From Streptomyces sp. NBC_00443 (GTDB taxonomy: Bacteria > Actinomycetota > Actinomycetes > Streptomycetales > Streptomycetaceae): DNA of 64,000 nucleotides. The stretch covers positions 7,130,001 through 7,194,000 of the forward strand of contig NZ_CP107917.1 in assembly GCF_036014175.1 (NCBI RefSeq). The letters run 5' to 3'. The notes beneath the pieces were generated by a model that worked only from the letters and a program-made list of their open reading frames with translations, did no database searches and was not told the origin of the DNA. The stretch's first letter is position 1; each line of letters begins with the position of its first letter. Both the position numbers and the translations under genes were made by a program. Positions 48,239-55,729 of this stretch are shown here, in pieces.

Positions 48239-48559
48239 ATGGGATACCTGCTGCTCGCCGGAGCCATAGCGGCCGAGGTGGCCGCCACGACATCCATGAA
48301 GTACAGCGACGGTTTCAGCAGGCTCTGGCCGTCACTACTGACCGCCCTCGGATACCTCGTCTCCTTCGCGCTGCTCGCCCAGACCCTGAGGACCGTCTCC
48401 GTGGGCACGGCGTACGCGATCTGGGCGGGCGTCGGCACCGCGGCCATCGCCACCATCGGGATCCTGTTCATGGGGGAGGGGATGACGGTGGCCAAGGCCG
48501 CGGGTATCGCGCTGATCATCGCCGGCGTGGTGGTGCTGAACCTGGGAGGCGCGCACTGA
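48239..48559 (+). CDS. SMR-family multidrug efflux transporter (EmrE/Qac type)
   Basis: A 106-residue four-helix membrane protein of the small multidrug resistance family. It has the conserved Glu in AGAIAAEVAATTSMK (helix 1), GYLVSFALLAQTLRTVSVGTAYAIWAGVGT (helices 2-3), then GEGMTVAKAAGIALIIAGVVVLNL. It works as a dimer exporting cationic compounds by proton exchange. ATG 48239; its stop overlaps the TetR ATG (ATGA). Confidence 0.93.
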   Translation: MGYLLLAGAIAAEVAATTSMKYSDGFSRLWPSLLTALGYLVSFALLAQTLRTVSVGTAYAIWAGVGTAAIATIGILFMGEGMTVAKAAGIALIIAGVVVLNLGGAH

Positions 48560-49107
48560 TGCCCCGGCGCTACGACCCCGAGCGGCGCCAGCGGATCATC
48601 GACGCGGCGATCCGGGTCGTCGGGGAGAAGGGCATCGCGGGGCTGAGCCACCGCACCGCCGCCGCCGAGGCGGATGTGCCGCTCGGCTCCACGACGTACC
48701 ACTTCAAGACCCTCGACGATCTGCTGGTCGCGGCTCTTCGCCAGGCCAACGAGGGCTTCGCCAAGGTGATCGCCTCGCGTGGCGGCCTGGCGGACCCGGA
48801 CACCGACCTGGCCGCCGAACTCGCGGGCTGGATGGGCGAGTGGCTCGCGGGGGACCGCACGGGCGTGGAGCTGGAGTACGAGCTCTACCTCGCCGCCCTG
48901 CGCCGCCCCGCCCTGCGCCCGGTGGCCGCCGAGTGGGCGCAGGACCTCGCCGACCGACTGTCCCGGTGCACGGACGCGGTCACCGCGCGGGCGCTGGTGG
49001 CGCTGATGGACGGGATCTGCCTGCAGGTGCTGCTGACTGAGGTGCCGTATGACGAGGGGTATGCGTGTGAGGTGCTGCGGCGGGTGATTCCCGGGCGGGT
49101 CGGGTGA
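48559..49107 (+). CDS. TetR-family transcriptional regulator
   Basis: A 182-residue regulator with an N-terminal TetR HTH (RRQRIIDAAIRVVGEKGIAGLSHRTAAAEADVPLGSTTYHFKTLDDLLVAAL, about 9-60) and a ligand-binding C-terminal domain. It is translationally coupled to the SMR transporter gene and probably represses it through the palindrome at 48223. Confidence 0.92.
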   Translation: MPRRYDPERRQRIIDAAIRVVGEKGIAGLSHRTAAAEADVPLGSTTYHFKTLDDLLVAALRQANEGFAKVIASRGGLADPDTDLAAELAGWMGEWLAGDRTGVELEYELYLAALRRPALRPVAAEWAQDLADRLSRCTDAVTARALVALMDGICLQVLLTEVPYDEGYACEVLRRVIPGRVG

Positions 49108-49408
49108 GTGCCGACGGGGTGTGACCTCTGGCAGCGGTGCGATGCCCTGATGGGAGCGGGTTTCGCTCGCCGGGGTCGGGGTCGGGGTCGGGATCGGGGC
49201 CTGGGCCTGGGCGCCGGCCGCTGGCCGGAGTAGGGCCGCCGGAGCGGCCGACCCCATCCGGCCAGGGACGGCGGCCAGGGAGACGGACAGGGGCGGCGGC
49301 CAGGGACGGCTGTCACGGACAGCCTCGGACGCCCACGGACGGCCCGTACCCTGAGACGCCCCTCCCGTCGGTTGGCCCGGGCGGCCCCCCGCCGGTTAGG
49401 TTGCCCTC
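49108..49408. other. Intergenic region before dapD with G-rich tract
   Basis: No gene in 301 bp. A GGGGTC-repeated tract at 49172-49199 (four or more G-runs) could form a G-quadruplex on the plus strand. A -10-like TAGGTT (near 49397) lies close to the dapD ATG, hinting at a leaderless or very short-leader dapD transcript. Confidence 0.4.
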
Positions 49409-50398
49409 ATGACCGACACGACTGCTTCTCGTACCACCGGCGCCGTGGCAGCCGGCCTTGCCACGATCGCTGCTGACGGCACTGTTCTCGACACCTGGTT
49501 CCCCGCGCCCGAGCTCGTCGCCGAGCCCGGTCCCTCCGGCAGCGAGCGGCTGTCCGCCGAGCGGGCCGTCGAGCTGATCGGCGAAGGCGCCGCGAAGGCG
49601 ATCGGGCCGGATGCACGACGGGGCGTCGAGGTCGTCGCGGTCCGCACGGTCATCGCCTCGCTCGACGAGAAGCCGATCGACGCGCACGACGTGTACCTGC
49701 GCCTGCACCTGCTCTCCCACCGCCTGGTCAAGCCGCACGGATTGAGCCTGGAGGGCCAGTTCGGCTTCCTCGCCAACGTCGCCTGGACCTCCCTCGGCCC
49801 GGTCGCCGTCGACGACGTCGAGAAGGTCCGCCTGAACGCCCGCGCCGAGGGCCTGCACCTCCAGGTCACCTCGATCGACAAGTTCCCGCGGATGACGGAC
49901 TACGTCGCCCCCAAGGGCGTGCGCATCGCCGACGCCGACCGGGTCCGCCTGGGCGCGCACCTCTCCGAGGGCACCACCGTCATGCACGAGGGCTTCGTCA
50001 ACTTCAACGCCGGAACCCTCGGCACCTCCATGGTCGAGGGCCGTATCTCCGCGGGCGTCGTGGTCGGCGACGGCTCGGACATCGGCGGCGGCGCGTCGAC
50101 GATGGGCACCCTGTCCGGCGGCGGCAACGTGATCATCACCATCGGCGAGCGCTGCCTGATCGGCGCCGAGGCGGGCGTCGGCATCGCGCTGGGCGACGAG
50201 TGCGTCGTCGAGGCCGGCCTGTACGTCACCGCCGGCACCCGCATCACGATGCCCGACGGCCAGATCGTCAAGGCCCGCGAACTCTCCGGCGCCTCCAACA
50301 TCCTCTTCCGCCGCAACTCGGTCACCGGCACGGTCGAGGCCCGCCCGAACAACGCGGTGTGGGGCGGGCTGAACGAGATCCTGCACAGCCACAACTGA
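49409..50398 (+). CDS. dapD: 2,3,4,5-tetrahydropyridine-2,6-dicarboxylate N-succinyltransferase
   Basis: A 329-residue DapD of the actinobacterial type, in lysine/meso-diaminopimelate synthesis. The central left-handed beta-helix shows hexapeptide repeats: GAHLSEGTTVMHEGFVNFNAGTLGTSMVEGRISAGVVVGDGSDIGGGAS. Catalytic-type RGVEVV and GVGIALGDECVVEAGLYVTAG are present. Succinyl-CoA donates to tetrahydrodipicolinate. ATG 49409. No close dap partner apart from a DapA-family gene 2 kb to the right. Confidence 0.95.
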   Translation: MTDTTASRTTGAVAAGLATIAADGTVLDTWFPAPELVAEPGPSGSERLSAERAVELIGEGAAKAIGPDARRGVEVVAVRTVIASLDEKPIDAHDVYLRLHLLSHRLVKPHGLSLEGQFGFLANVAWTSLGPVAVDDVEKVRLNARAEGLHLQVTSIDKFPRMTDYVAPKGVRIADADRVRLGAHLSEGTTVMHEGFVNFNAGTLGTSMVEGRISAGVVVGDGSDIGGGASTMGTLSGGGNVIITIGERCLIGAEAGVGIALGDECVVEAGLYVTAGTRITMPDGQIVKARELSGASNILFRRNSVTGTVEARPNNAVWGGLNEILHSHN

Positions 50399-50723
50399 TC
50401 ATCGGCGGCCTTGAGCTGCGGCCGTCTAAACGATCAGCTTCATGACCTGCTGTTGAGCTATCGGCAGTTGTCGGCGTTGGTCTTCGTTAAGCGCCCGTCC
50501 ACGGCCCGAGGACTGCCCGGGAGGGCGCTCACGTGCCGGTCTACGCGGCGGCCTGCTGGCTGACCAGCAAAACAGAACAGGCCCACGGCTCTGATCAGCT
50601 CAGACGCCGTGGGCCTCTGTCGTTGTTGGTCGGCGTCGGCCAACCTTGCACGGCCCGGAGGCGGCCCAGCGGCTGCCGCTGGACCGGGATCCTTCGGAGC
50701 GGCTGGTCAAGCGCTCAGGCTGG
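50399..50723. other. Intergenic region with hairpin, after dapD
   Basis: No credible gene in 325 bp. The minus strand has short open frames (for instance 50458-50643) that look like decayed sequence. The region is less GC-rich than its surroundings and includes a strong hairpin at 50579-50616. Confidence 0.4.
50579..50616 (-). terminator. Hairpin terminator of the propeller gene
   Basis: Arms AGGCCCACGGC (50579-50589) and GCCGTGGGCCT (50606-50616). On the minus strand the stem is followed within a few bases by GTTCTGTTTT, so it fits termination of the minus-strand repeat gene ending at 50724. Confidence 0.6.
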
Positions 50724-51416
50724 CTAGTGCGTCACGGCGACTACGTCGGTCCAGTTCTTCGAGAGTCCTCCGCCGGTGGTGAGGCCGGTGAAGTTGCCGT
50801 CTGTGCTGAGCCTTCCGGCGGCGCATGAACCGGTGGATGCGTTGTAGAAGAACAATTCGCGGCCGACGGCGACTACGTCGGTCCAGTTCTTCGAGAGTCC
50901 TCCGCCGGTGGTGAGGCCGGTGAAGTTGCCGTCTGTGCTGAGCCTTCCGGCGGCGCATGAACCGGTGGATGCGTTGTAGAAGAACAATTCGCGATCGACG
51001 GCGACTACGTCGGTCCAGTTCTTCGAGAGTCCTCCGCCGGTGGTGAGGCCGGTGAAGTTGCCGTCTGTGCTGAGCCTTCCGGCGGCGCATGAACCGGTGG
51101 ATGCGTTGTAGAAGAACAATTCGCGGCCGACGGCGACTACGTCGGTCCAGTTCTTCGAGAGTCCTCCGCCGGTGGTGAGGCCGGTGAAGTTGCCGTCTGT
51201 GCTGAGCCTTCCGGCGGCGCATGAACCGGTGGATGCGTTGTAGAAGAACAATTCGCGGCCGACGGCGACTACGTCGGTCCAGTTCTTCGAGAGTCCTCCG
51301 CCGGTGGTGAGGCCGGTGAAGTTGCCGTCTGTGCTGAGCCTTCCGGCGGCGCATGAACCGGTGGATGCGTTGTAGAAGAACAGCTCCCGTGTCATTACAT
51401 GAAGCGTGCCTGTCAT
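50724..51416 (-). CDS. Five-repeat beta-propeller lectin-like protein (tachylectin type)
   Basis: A 230-residue protein: a 10-residue start (MTGTLHVMT), then five almost identical 44-residue repeats beginning RELFFYNASTGSCAAGRLST, with NFTGLTTGG and a Trp in SKNWTDVVAV. Tachylectin-2 is a five-bladed propeller with repeats of about 47 residues, so five blades of one 44-residue unit would close a ring. The LFFYNASTG pattern is common in bacterial propeller lectin-like modules. There is no signal peptide. ATG 51416 has a perfect AAGGAGGTG six bases upstream; the frame upstream is open, but the start is clear. Ligand unknown (a GlcNAc/GalNAc-type sugar is only a guess). Confidence 0.8.
   Translation of the reverse strand: MTGTLHVMTRELFFYNASTGSCAAGRLSTDGNFTGLTTGGGLSKNWTDVVAVGRELFFYNASTGSCAAGRLSTDGNFTGLTTGGGLSKNWTDVVAVGRELFFYNASTGSCAAGRLSTDGNFTGLTTGGGLSKNWTDVVAVDRELFFYNASTGSCAAGRLSTDGNFTGLTTGGGLSKNWTDVVAVGRELFFYNASTGSCAAGRLSTDGNFTGLTTGGGLSKNWTDVVAVTH
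50730..51389. repeat. Five tandem 132-bp repeats inside the propeller gene
   Basis: Period exactly 132 bp; the marker GTTGTAGAAGAAC recurs at 50841, 50973, 51105, 51237 and 51369. Copies are almost identical even at silent positions. Differences include a G-to-D codon change near 50992 and a few in the terminal copies. Confidence 0.95.
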
Positions 51417-52023
51417 GAGAGGCACCTCCTTGAAAGTCGAACTGAATTCCAACCCCCTATTACTCTATTCGAATCTAGGTGTTTCGGCATCCGGCCGACA
51501 CTCCCCTCCATCCGGAGCCGTCTCGTTTCACGTTGATTAAACTGGCGACATTTAACAACGGAATTCGTTAAATCTGTAATTAGTGCCCGGCTGGGTGGTT
51601 TTTCCTTTGGGTCGGCTGGCCAGCACGATCGGAACGTGGCCGGGGCTTTGTGGCATCGATCGCAAGGTTGCGGCTGCGTCGACCTGTTTTTACAGCCTGG
51701 AGCAGCGGCCCACGCGGTCAGTGGAGCGGCTTTGGGCTGGAGCTGCTTGGCGCGAGTGATCATGGCCCCGTAAGCTTCCGGCGCGTCGGGCAGTCTGCGG
51801 ACCTGCCCGCTAAAGCACGACAACTGACGGCCACCGTCCGTCGGACTGCTGTCGCGAACGCCCTTCCACAGCCGGACACGGCTCGTGGGAGGGCGCTTGC
51901 GTGTGGCAGCCCGACGCGACTCGCTCACGTATGGGTTACTCCACGTGACCTCGTCGCGGTCCAGGCAGATGAACAGGTCGACGCAGTTTCCGATCACACG
52001 CCGAACCGACGAGATGAGGGCCG
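51417..52023. other. Gene-poor region upstream of the propeller gene
   Basis: 607 bp without a convincing gene and with lower GC than its neighbours, which fits acquired or decaying DNA. It has an inverted repeat ATTTAAC-N10-GTTAAAT (51550-51573) and AT-rich sequence (about 51450-51480 and 51535-51600), where the propeller-gene promoter probably lies. Frames over 51650-52039 do not look coding. Confidence 0.4.
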
Positions 52024-52263
52024 ATGGTGGGTCGAGTGAAGACGAGTGCGCGGGCCAGGGTTGTAGTGCGCCTGGTGGTGGGCACGTTGGCGGCGGGGGC
52101 GGCGTGCTGGCTGCCGGCCGGGGCCGCACATGCCGACGAGACCAACACGGGCTCGCACAACGGGCCCCGCATCGGGCTGGTCAACGTGGGGCAGGTGGAC
52201 GATCCGATGGAGGATGTGCTGGAGCACGTTCTGCTCCTCGGCGACGGGTACAAGTGGGGCTGA
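52024..52263 (+). CDS. Small secreted protein, unknown function
   Basis: A 79-residue protein with a Sec signal peptide (VVVRLVVGTLAAGAACWLPAGAAHA, about 13-37). The mature part is 42 residues (DETNTGSHNGPRIGLVNVGQVDDPMEDVLEHVLLLGDGYKWG). No Cys in the mature part. Similar tiny exported proteins are common in Streptomyces. ATG 52024 (GTG 52027 possible) after GATGAGGG. A strong hairpin follows. Confidence 0.75.
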   Translation: MVGRVKTSARARVVVRLVVGTLAAGAACWLPAGAAHADETNTGSHNGPRIGLVNVGQVDDPMEDVLEHVLLLGDGYKWG

Positions 52264-52288
52264 TCGCGCGCTGACACGGTGTAGGTGG

Positions 52289-52330
52289 GGCGGGGCCCGT
52301 AGCGCACAGGGTGGCGGTACGGGCCCCGCC
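52289..52330 (+). terminator. Hairpin terminator after the small secreted protein gene
   Basis: Perfect 13-bp arms GGCGGGGCCCGTA (52289-52301) and TACGGGCCCCGCC (52318-52330) with a 16-nt loop. The following 195 bp to the DapA-family gene hold a short frame (RPRLGLVTIGSDKVVPL) without a start, possibly a decayed relative of the small secreted protein. Confidence 0.65.
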
Positions 52331-52525
52331 GCGTGCGCGAGCTGTTTCCGTGCGTCGGCAAAGCGGCAGCACGCCCTACGCGTCACCGGTCTGGAGGAGA
52401 CGTACCGGCCCCGGCTCGGGCTGGTCACGATCGGCAGCGACAAGGTCGTACCCCTGAGCGGTGTTCGTGAGCCGGACCAGGACGAGAAACGACAGGGGTG
52501 GGAGCAGGTCTTCGCGTGCCGCTGA

Positions 52526-53428
52526 TCAGTCCGCGACGAGCCCTTCGTACGCCGTCCGCAGCCCCTCGACCGCCTCGCGGCCGGCAGGCCGCAGCGGTGC
52601 GCGGACCGGGCCCGCGGGCAGGCCGAGCTCATTGAGCAGGGCCTTCGCGGTGACCGCGCCGGGCAGACCGGCCGCCATCATCAACTCGATGAGTGGCGTG
52701 GCGCGTTGCTGGAGGCGGGCGGACACGGGGGTGTCGCCCGCCTCGAACGCGTCGAGGACCGCACGGAGCTGGGACGGTACGACGTTCGCGACCGTGCTGA
52801 TGTAGCCGGAGCCGCCCACCGCGTACAGGGCGAGGTTGTGCTCGTCGCAGCCCGCGTAGTACGCCAACTCCGTGCGGGCGAGCACCTTCTGGGTGCCGAG
52901 GAAGTCGAAGGAGCAGTCCTTCACCGCGACGATCCGGGGGTGTTCGGCGAGTCGGATCAGCGTCTCCGGCTCGATCCGGGTGCCGGTGCGGCCGGGAATG
53001 TCGTACAGCGCGAGGGGCAGTCCGGCCGCGTCGGCGATCTCGCGGAAGTGCGCCTCGACGGCGTCCTGCGGGGGCTTGCTGTAGTACGGCGCGACCACCA
53101 ACAGGGCGTCGGCGCCCGCCTTTTCGGCCGCCAGGGCGAGTTCGACGGTGTGCCGGGTGTCGAAGGTGCCCACGCCCGCGACGACCGTCGCCCGGTCGGC
53201 CACCGCTTCCCGGACGGCCCGGATCAGATCCGACTTCTCGGCGTCCGAGGTGGTCGGCGACTCGCCCGTCGTGCCGGAGAGCACGAGCCCGTCACACCCC
53301 TCGGTCACCAGCCGGTCGGCCAGACGCTGGGCGCCGTCGAGGTCGAGGGATCCCGCCTCGGTGAAGGGCGTGATCATGGCGCAGAGGGCCCGGCCGAAGG
53401 GAGGGGCGGAGGCGTTGGCGGTCGTCAT
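52526..53428 (-). CDS. DapA/NanA-family aldolase (4-hydroxy-tetrahydrodipicolinate synthase-like)
   Basis: A 300-residue TIM-barrel class I aldolase. It shows DGLVLSGTTGESPTTS, VVAGVGTFDTRHTVELA, YYSKPPQDAVEAHF, LALYDIPGRTG with the catalytic Tyr, and IVAVKDCSFDF with the Schiff-base Lys. It could be a DapA paralogue (pyruvate plus aspartate semialdehyde) or a sugar-acid lyase; the sequence alone does not decide. ATG 53428 matches other family starts; a GTG 36 bp upstream is the alternative. Divergent from the small ORF at 53591. Confidence 0.9.
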   Translation of the reverse strand: MTTANASAPPFGRALCAMITPFTEAGSLDLDGAQRLADRLVTEGCDGLVLSGTTGESPTTSDAEKSDLIRAVREAVADRATVVAGVGTFDTRHTVELALAAEKAGADALLVVAPYYSKPPQDAVEAHFREIADAAGLPLALYDIPGRTGTRIEPETLIRLAEHPRIVAVKDCSFDFLGTQKVLARTELAYYAGCDEHNLALYAVGGSGYISTVANVVPSQLRAVLDAFEAGDTPVSARLQQRATPLIELMMAAGLPGAVTAKALLNELGLPAGPVRAPLRPAGREAVEGLRTAYEGLVAD

Positions 53429-53590
53429 GGTAGTAGTGTCGGCACTGTCATGTCGTAGCTCCACTTAATTCTTCTACGGGGTATTGATAAGCGTTGCTTC
53501 GGCTTTTGGGGCTTGCCCTATGTCCAAGGGCGGGCGTCATGGGGCCACCATGGCCGGGACGGTCAGCGACCCCTGGTCATGGGAGGCGTC

Positions 53591-53734
53591 ATGAAGCTCG
53601 GCAAGACACTCGCCACCGGAGTCGCGCAAGAGCGGCCTCAGGCCCACGACGAACAGCTCGAACTCGCCGAAGTGATCGCGGAGACCGAGGTCGCCGAGGC
53701 GTCCGCGCCCGAAGAGGTCCCGGTCGCCCGATGA
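53591..53734 (+). CDS. Small acidic protein, unknown function
   Basis: A 47-residue frame MKLGKTLATGVAQERPQAHDEQLELAEVIAETEVAEA..., with GGGAGG seven bases before ATG 53591. The first ten residues are basic, the rest acidic. It overlaps the start of the next gene by 4 bp (ATGA), which supports that it is translated. I do not know its function; tiny genes of this kind recur upstream of similar Cys-rich proteins. Confidence 0.65.
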   Translation: MKLGKTLATGVAQERPQAHDEQLELAEVIAETEVAEASAPEEVPVAR

Positions 53735-54378
53735 GGCTGCGGCTTCCGGAGGAACGCCCGACGGAGCCGCCGTCCGGATACAAGATCGCCCACCCGATGC
53801 TGTCCCAGGACGGCACCCGGGCCGGGTTCACCGGTGTGTCGCTGGGCGGCGCGCTGCCGTACGGAGTCCTGGCCGATGCGTCCTGCGTCTACGGCCTGCG
53901 GCACCGGGCGCCGAGCCGCCGCTGCGACTGCGGCTTCCACTGTGTGCACGACCGTACGGCGGCCGAGGCGCTGCTGTGCACGGCCGAGCACCGGGCGGCC
54001 GTCCTGCTCGAAGTCACCGTGCTGGGCCGCTACCTGCGCTTCGAGCGCGGATTCCGCTACGCCCGTCAGCGGGTACGCACCGCCACGGTCGGCCCGTGCG
54101 CCTGCGGTGCGGTCGCCGCCGGCCTGGCCGACGCCGGCTGGGGCCGCCCCGGCCGGCGGGCCCTCGCCCCGTCCTGCGCGGGCTGCCTGCGCGGCCGTAC
54201 GTCCGTCTCGCTCGCGGGGTTCGCCCGGCTGGCCGGAGAGCGGCTGCGGGTGGTGGCCGGGAAGGGGGCGTCCGTCGCGTCCGCGGCCGACCTCGCTGTG
54301 GCCGATGAGCTCGGTGTGCCCGAACTGGCCGCCGAGGTTGTGCTGTTGCAGACCCGCCTCGACTGGTTCCAGGCCTAG
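53731..54378 (+). CDS. Cysteine-rich conserved protein, possible metal-binding
   Basis: A 215-residue soluble protein with clustered cysteines: Cys52, CDCGFHC (65-71), a later CACG, and CAGC, plus His residues between (HCVHDRTAAEALLC). The pattern suggests one or two zinc or Fe-S sites. I do not recognise the family. The C-terminal third (ELGVPELAAEVVLLQTRLDWF) looks helical. ATG 53731 overlaps the stop of the small acidic ORF. No catalytic motif is evident. Confidence 0.75.
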   Translation: MRLRLPEERPTEPPSGYKIAHPMLSQDGTRAGFTGVSLGGALPYGVLADASCVYGLRHRAPSRRCDCGFHCVHDRTAAEALLCTAEHRAAVLLEVTVLGRYLRFERGFRYARQRVRTATVGPCACGAVAAGLADAGWGRPGRRALAPSCAGCLRGRTSVSLAGFARLAGERLRVVAGKGASVASAADLAVADELGVPELAAEVVLLQTRLDWFQA

Positions 54379-54479
54379 CCGGCCCGGCTGGGCGGGCGCG
54401 GACCGGACGGCGGAGTGAAGGGATAGCGCGGGCGCCACCGGGTACCCGGGTGTTCCGAATCGAGAGGAGGCGGAAAACC

Positions 54480-54898
54480 GTGACCGGGTCCACGACCCCC
54501 GAGCGGGTGCGCGACGAGCACCACTCGGTGAACGAACTCGTAGGGCAGGCAGGCGAACAGCTCTCCCGGCTCGTACGACAGGAAGTCGCCCTCGCCAAGG
54601 AGGAGCTGGCCGAGAAGGGCCGACGCGCCGGCACGGGCGGTGGGCTGCTCGGCGCGGCGGGCGCCGTCGCGTACGCCGGTCTGCTGTTCCTGGCCGCCGC
54701 GGCCACCGCCGCACTCTCGCTGACGCTGTCCGTGTGGGCCGCGGCGCTGATCGTGACGGGGGTCCTGTTCGCCCTCGCCGGTCTGCTGGCCGCGACCGGC
54801 CGCGCCCGGCTGCGGCGCGCCGCACCCCCACGCCGGAGGAGGCTCTCGGCAGCGTCAGGGCCGATGTCGAGGAGATCAAGGAAAGGGCACACCGATGA
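54480..54898 (+). pseudogene. Holin-like/DUF1469 (Act-Hol) membrane protein, frameshifted
   Basis: From GTG 54480 (GAGGAGG upstream) the frame gives VNELVGQAGEQLSRLVRQEVALAKEELAEKGRRAGTG, then two membrane segments (GGLLGAAGAVAYAGLLFLAAAATAAL and WAAALIVTGVLFALAGLLAA), as in actinobacterial phage-holin-family proteins. After RLRRA it leaves frame. The expected tail TPEEALGSVRADVEEIKERAHR is intact in another frame and stops at 54898, overlapping the next ATG. One more C in the run at 54825-54829 would restore the gene. Confidence 0.8.
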
Positions 54899-55488
54899 CG
54901 GACCGCAAGGCAGGGGCGACGGGCGGCGGGAAGGGCGCCGCCAAGGCCGCTGCCGCGGGGAAGTCCGCGGCGGCGAAGGCGAGCGCGGGGGCCAAGGGTC
55001 CCGAGGAACTGCGTAGCCAGATCGAGCGGACGCGCAGCGAACTCGGCGACACCGTGGCGGAGTTGGCCGGGAAGGCGGATGTGAAGGGCCGGGCCCTGGC
55101 GCGCGCCGCCGACCTCAAGGACAAGGCGGGTGCGATGACCGTGCAGCTGCGCAGCAGCGCGGTTCAGGCCGGGCATGTGGTGCAGGAGCGGGCCACACGC
55201 GCCGGGCACGTCGTGCAGGACCGGGCGACCCAGGCGGGACACGTCGTGCAGGACAAGGCGACGCACGCCGGGCACACGGTGCAGGACCGGGCGACCCAGG
55301 CCGGGCACACCGCCCAGGGCAGGGCGACGCACGCGGGCCATGTGGTCGAGCACAGCGTGCCGCGCCCCGTGCGCACCGTCGTCCAGGCCGGGATGCGGAA
55401 TCCGCGGCCGGTGCTGATCGCCGGAGCGGCCGTGGGTGCTGTGGTCGCCGCGCAGGTGTTGCGGCGCCGGCACAACGGGCACCGCTGA
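54895..55488 (+). CDS. DUF3618-domain protein with 11-residue repeats
   Basis: A 197-residue protein. An Ala/Lys/Gly-rich start (1-34) leads into a DUF3618 helix PEELRSQIERTRSELGDTVAELAGKADVKGRA (about 36-68). Six 11-residue repeats of the type QAGHVVQDRAT follow (about 88-153). A C-terminal hydrophobic segment (VLIAGAAVGAVVAAQVL) ends it. The repeats should form an amphipathic coil. It is coupled to the holin-like gene by a 4-bp overlap; such pairs are common in Streptomyces and are thought to be envelope-associated. ATG 54895. A terminator follows. Confidence 0.85.
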   Translation: MTDRKAGATGGGKGAAKAAAAGKSAAAKASAGAKGPEELRSQIERTRSELGDTVAELAGKADVKGRALARAADLKDKAGAMTVQLRSSAVQAGHVVQERATRAGHVVQDRATQAGHVVQDKATHAGHTVQDRATQAGHTAQGRATHAGHVVEHSVPRPVRTVVQAGMRNPRPVLIAGAAVGAVVAAQVLRRRHNGHR

Positions 55489-55513
55489 GACGCCGATCGA
55501 GGGAGACGGCGAG

Positions 55514-55546
55514 GCGGCGCGGGACCGGTCACCGGTCCCGCGCCGC
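55514..55546 (+). terminator. Strong hairpin terminator
   Basis: Perfect 15-bp arms GCGGCGCGGGACCGG (55514-55528) and its complement (55532-55546) with a 3-nt loop, 26 bp after the DUF3618 gene. Four tandem copies of CCCGTGCCGC follow at 55591-55630. Confidence 0.8.
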
Positions 55547-55729
55547 TCTGTGTGCACTCGGGCCCGGCGCCGCCGCGTGCGTTCTGGGATCCCGTGCCGC
55601 CCCGTGCCGCCCCGTGCCGCCCCGTGCCGTCTCGTGAGCCCCGCCTTCCGGGGGGCCACTTGACCTCAAGTCCGGTTGAGGTCGAAAGGTGATCAGTGCA
55701 CGCATTGACCACCGATGCCGGAGGCCTCC

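Noticed and set aside
50458..50643. Transposase remnant on the minus strand after dapD
   Set aside because: The short frame ends like some transposase tails, but no motif or inverted repeat supports an insertion sequence.
50730..51389. A CRISPR array or satellite DNA in the 132-bp tandem repeats
   Set aside because: Repeats are contiguous without spacers, the period is a multiple of 3, and one open frame with a perfect ribosome site covers all copies.
52331..52525. A second small secreted protein gene (frame with RPRLGLVTIGSDKVV)
   Set aside because: No start codon with ribosome site and no signal peptide; the frame upstream is Arg/Trp-rich noise.
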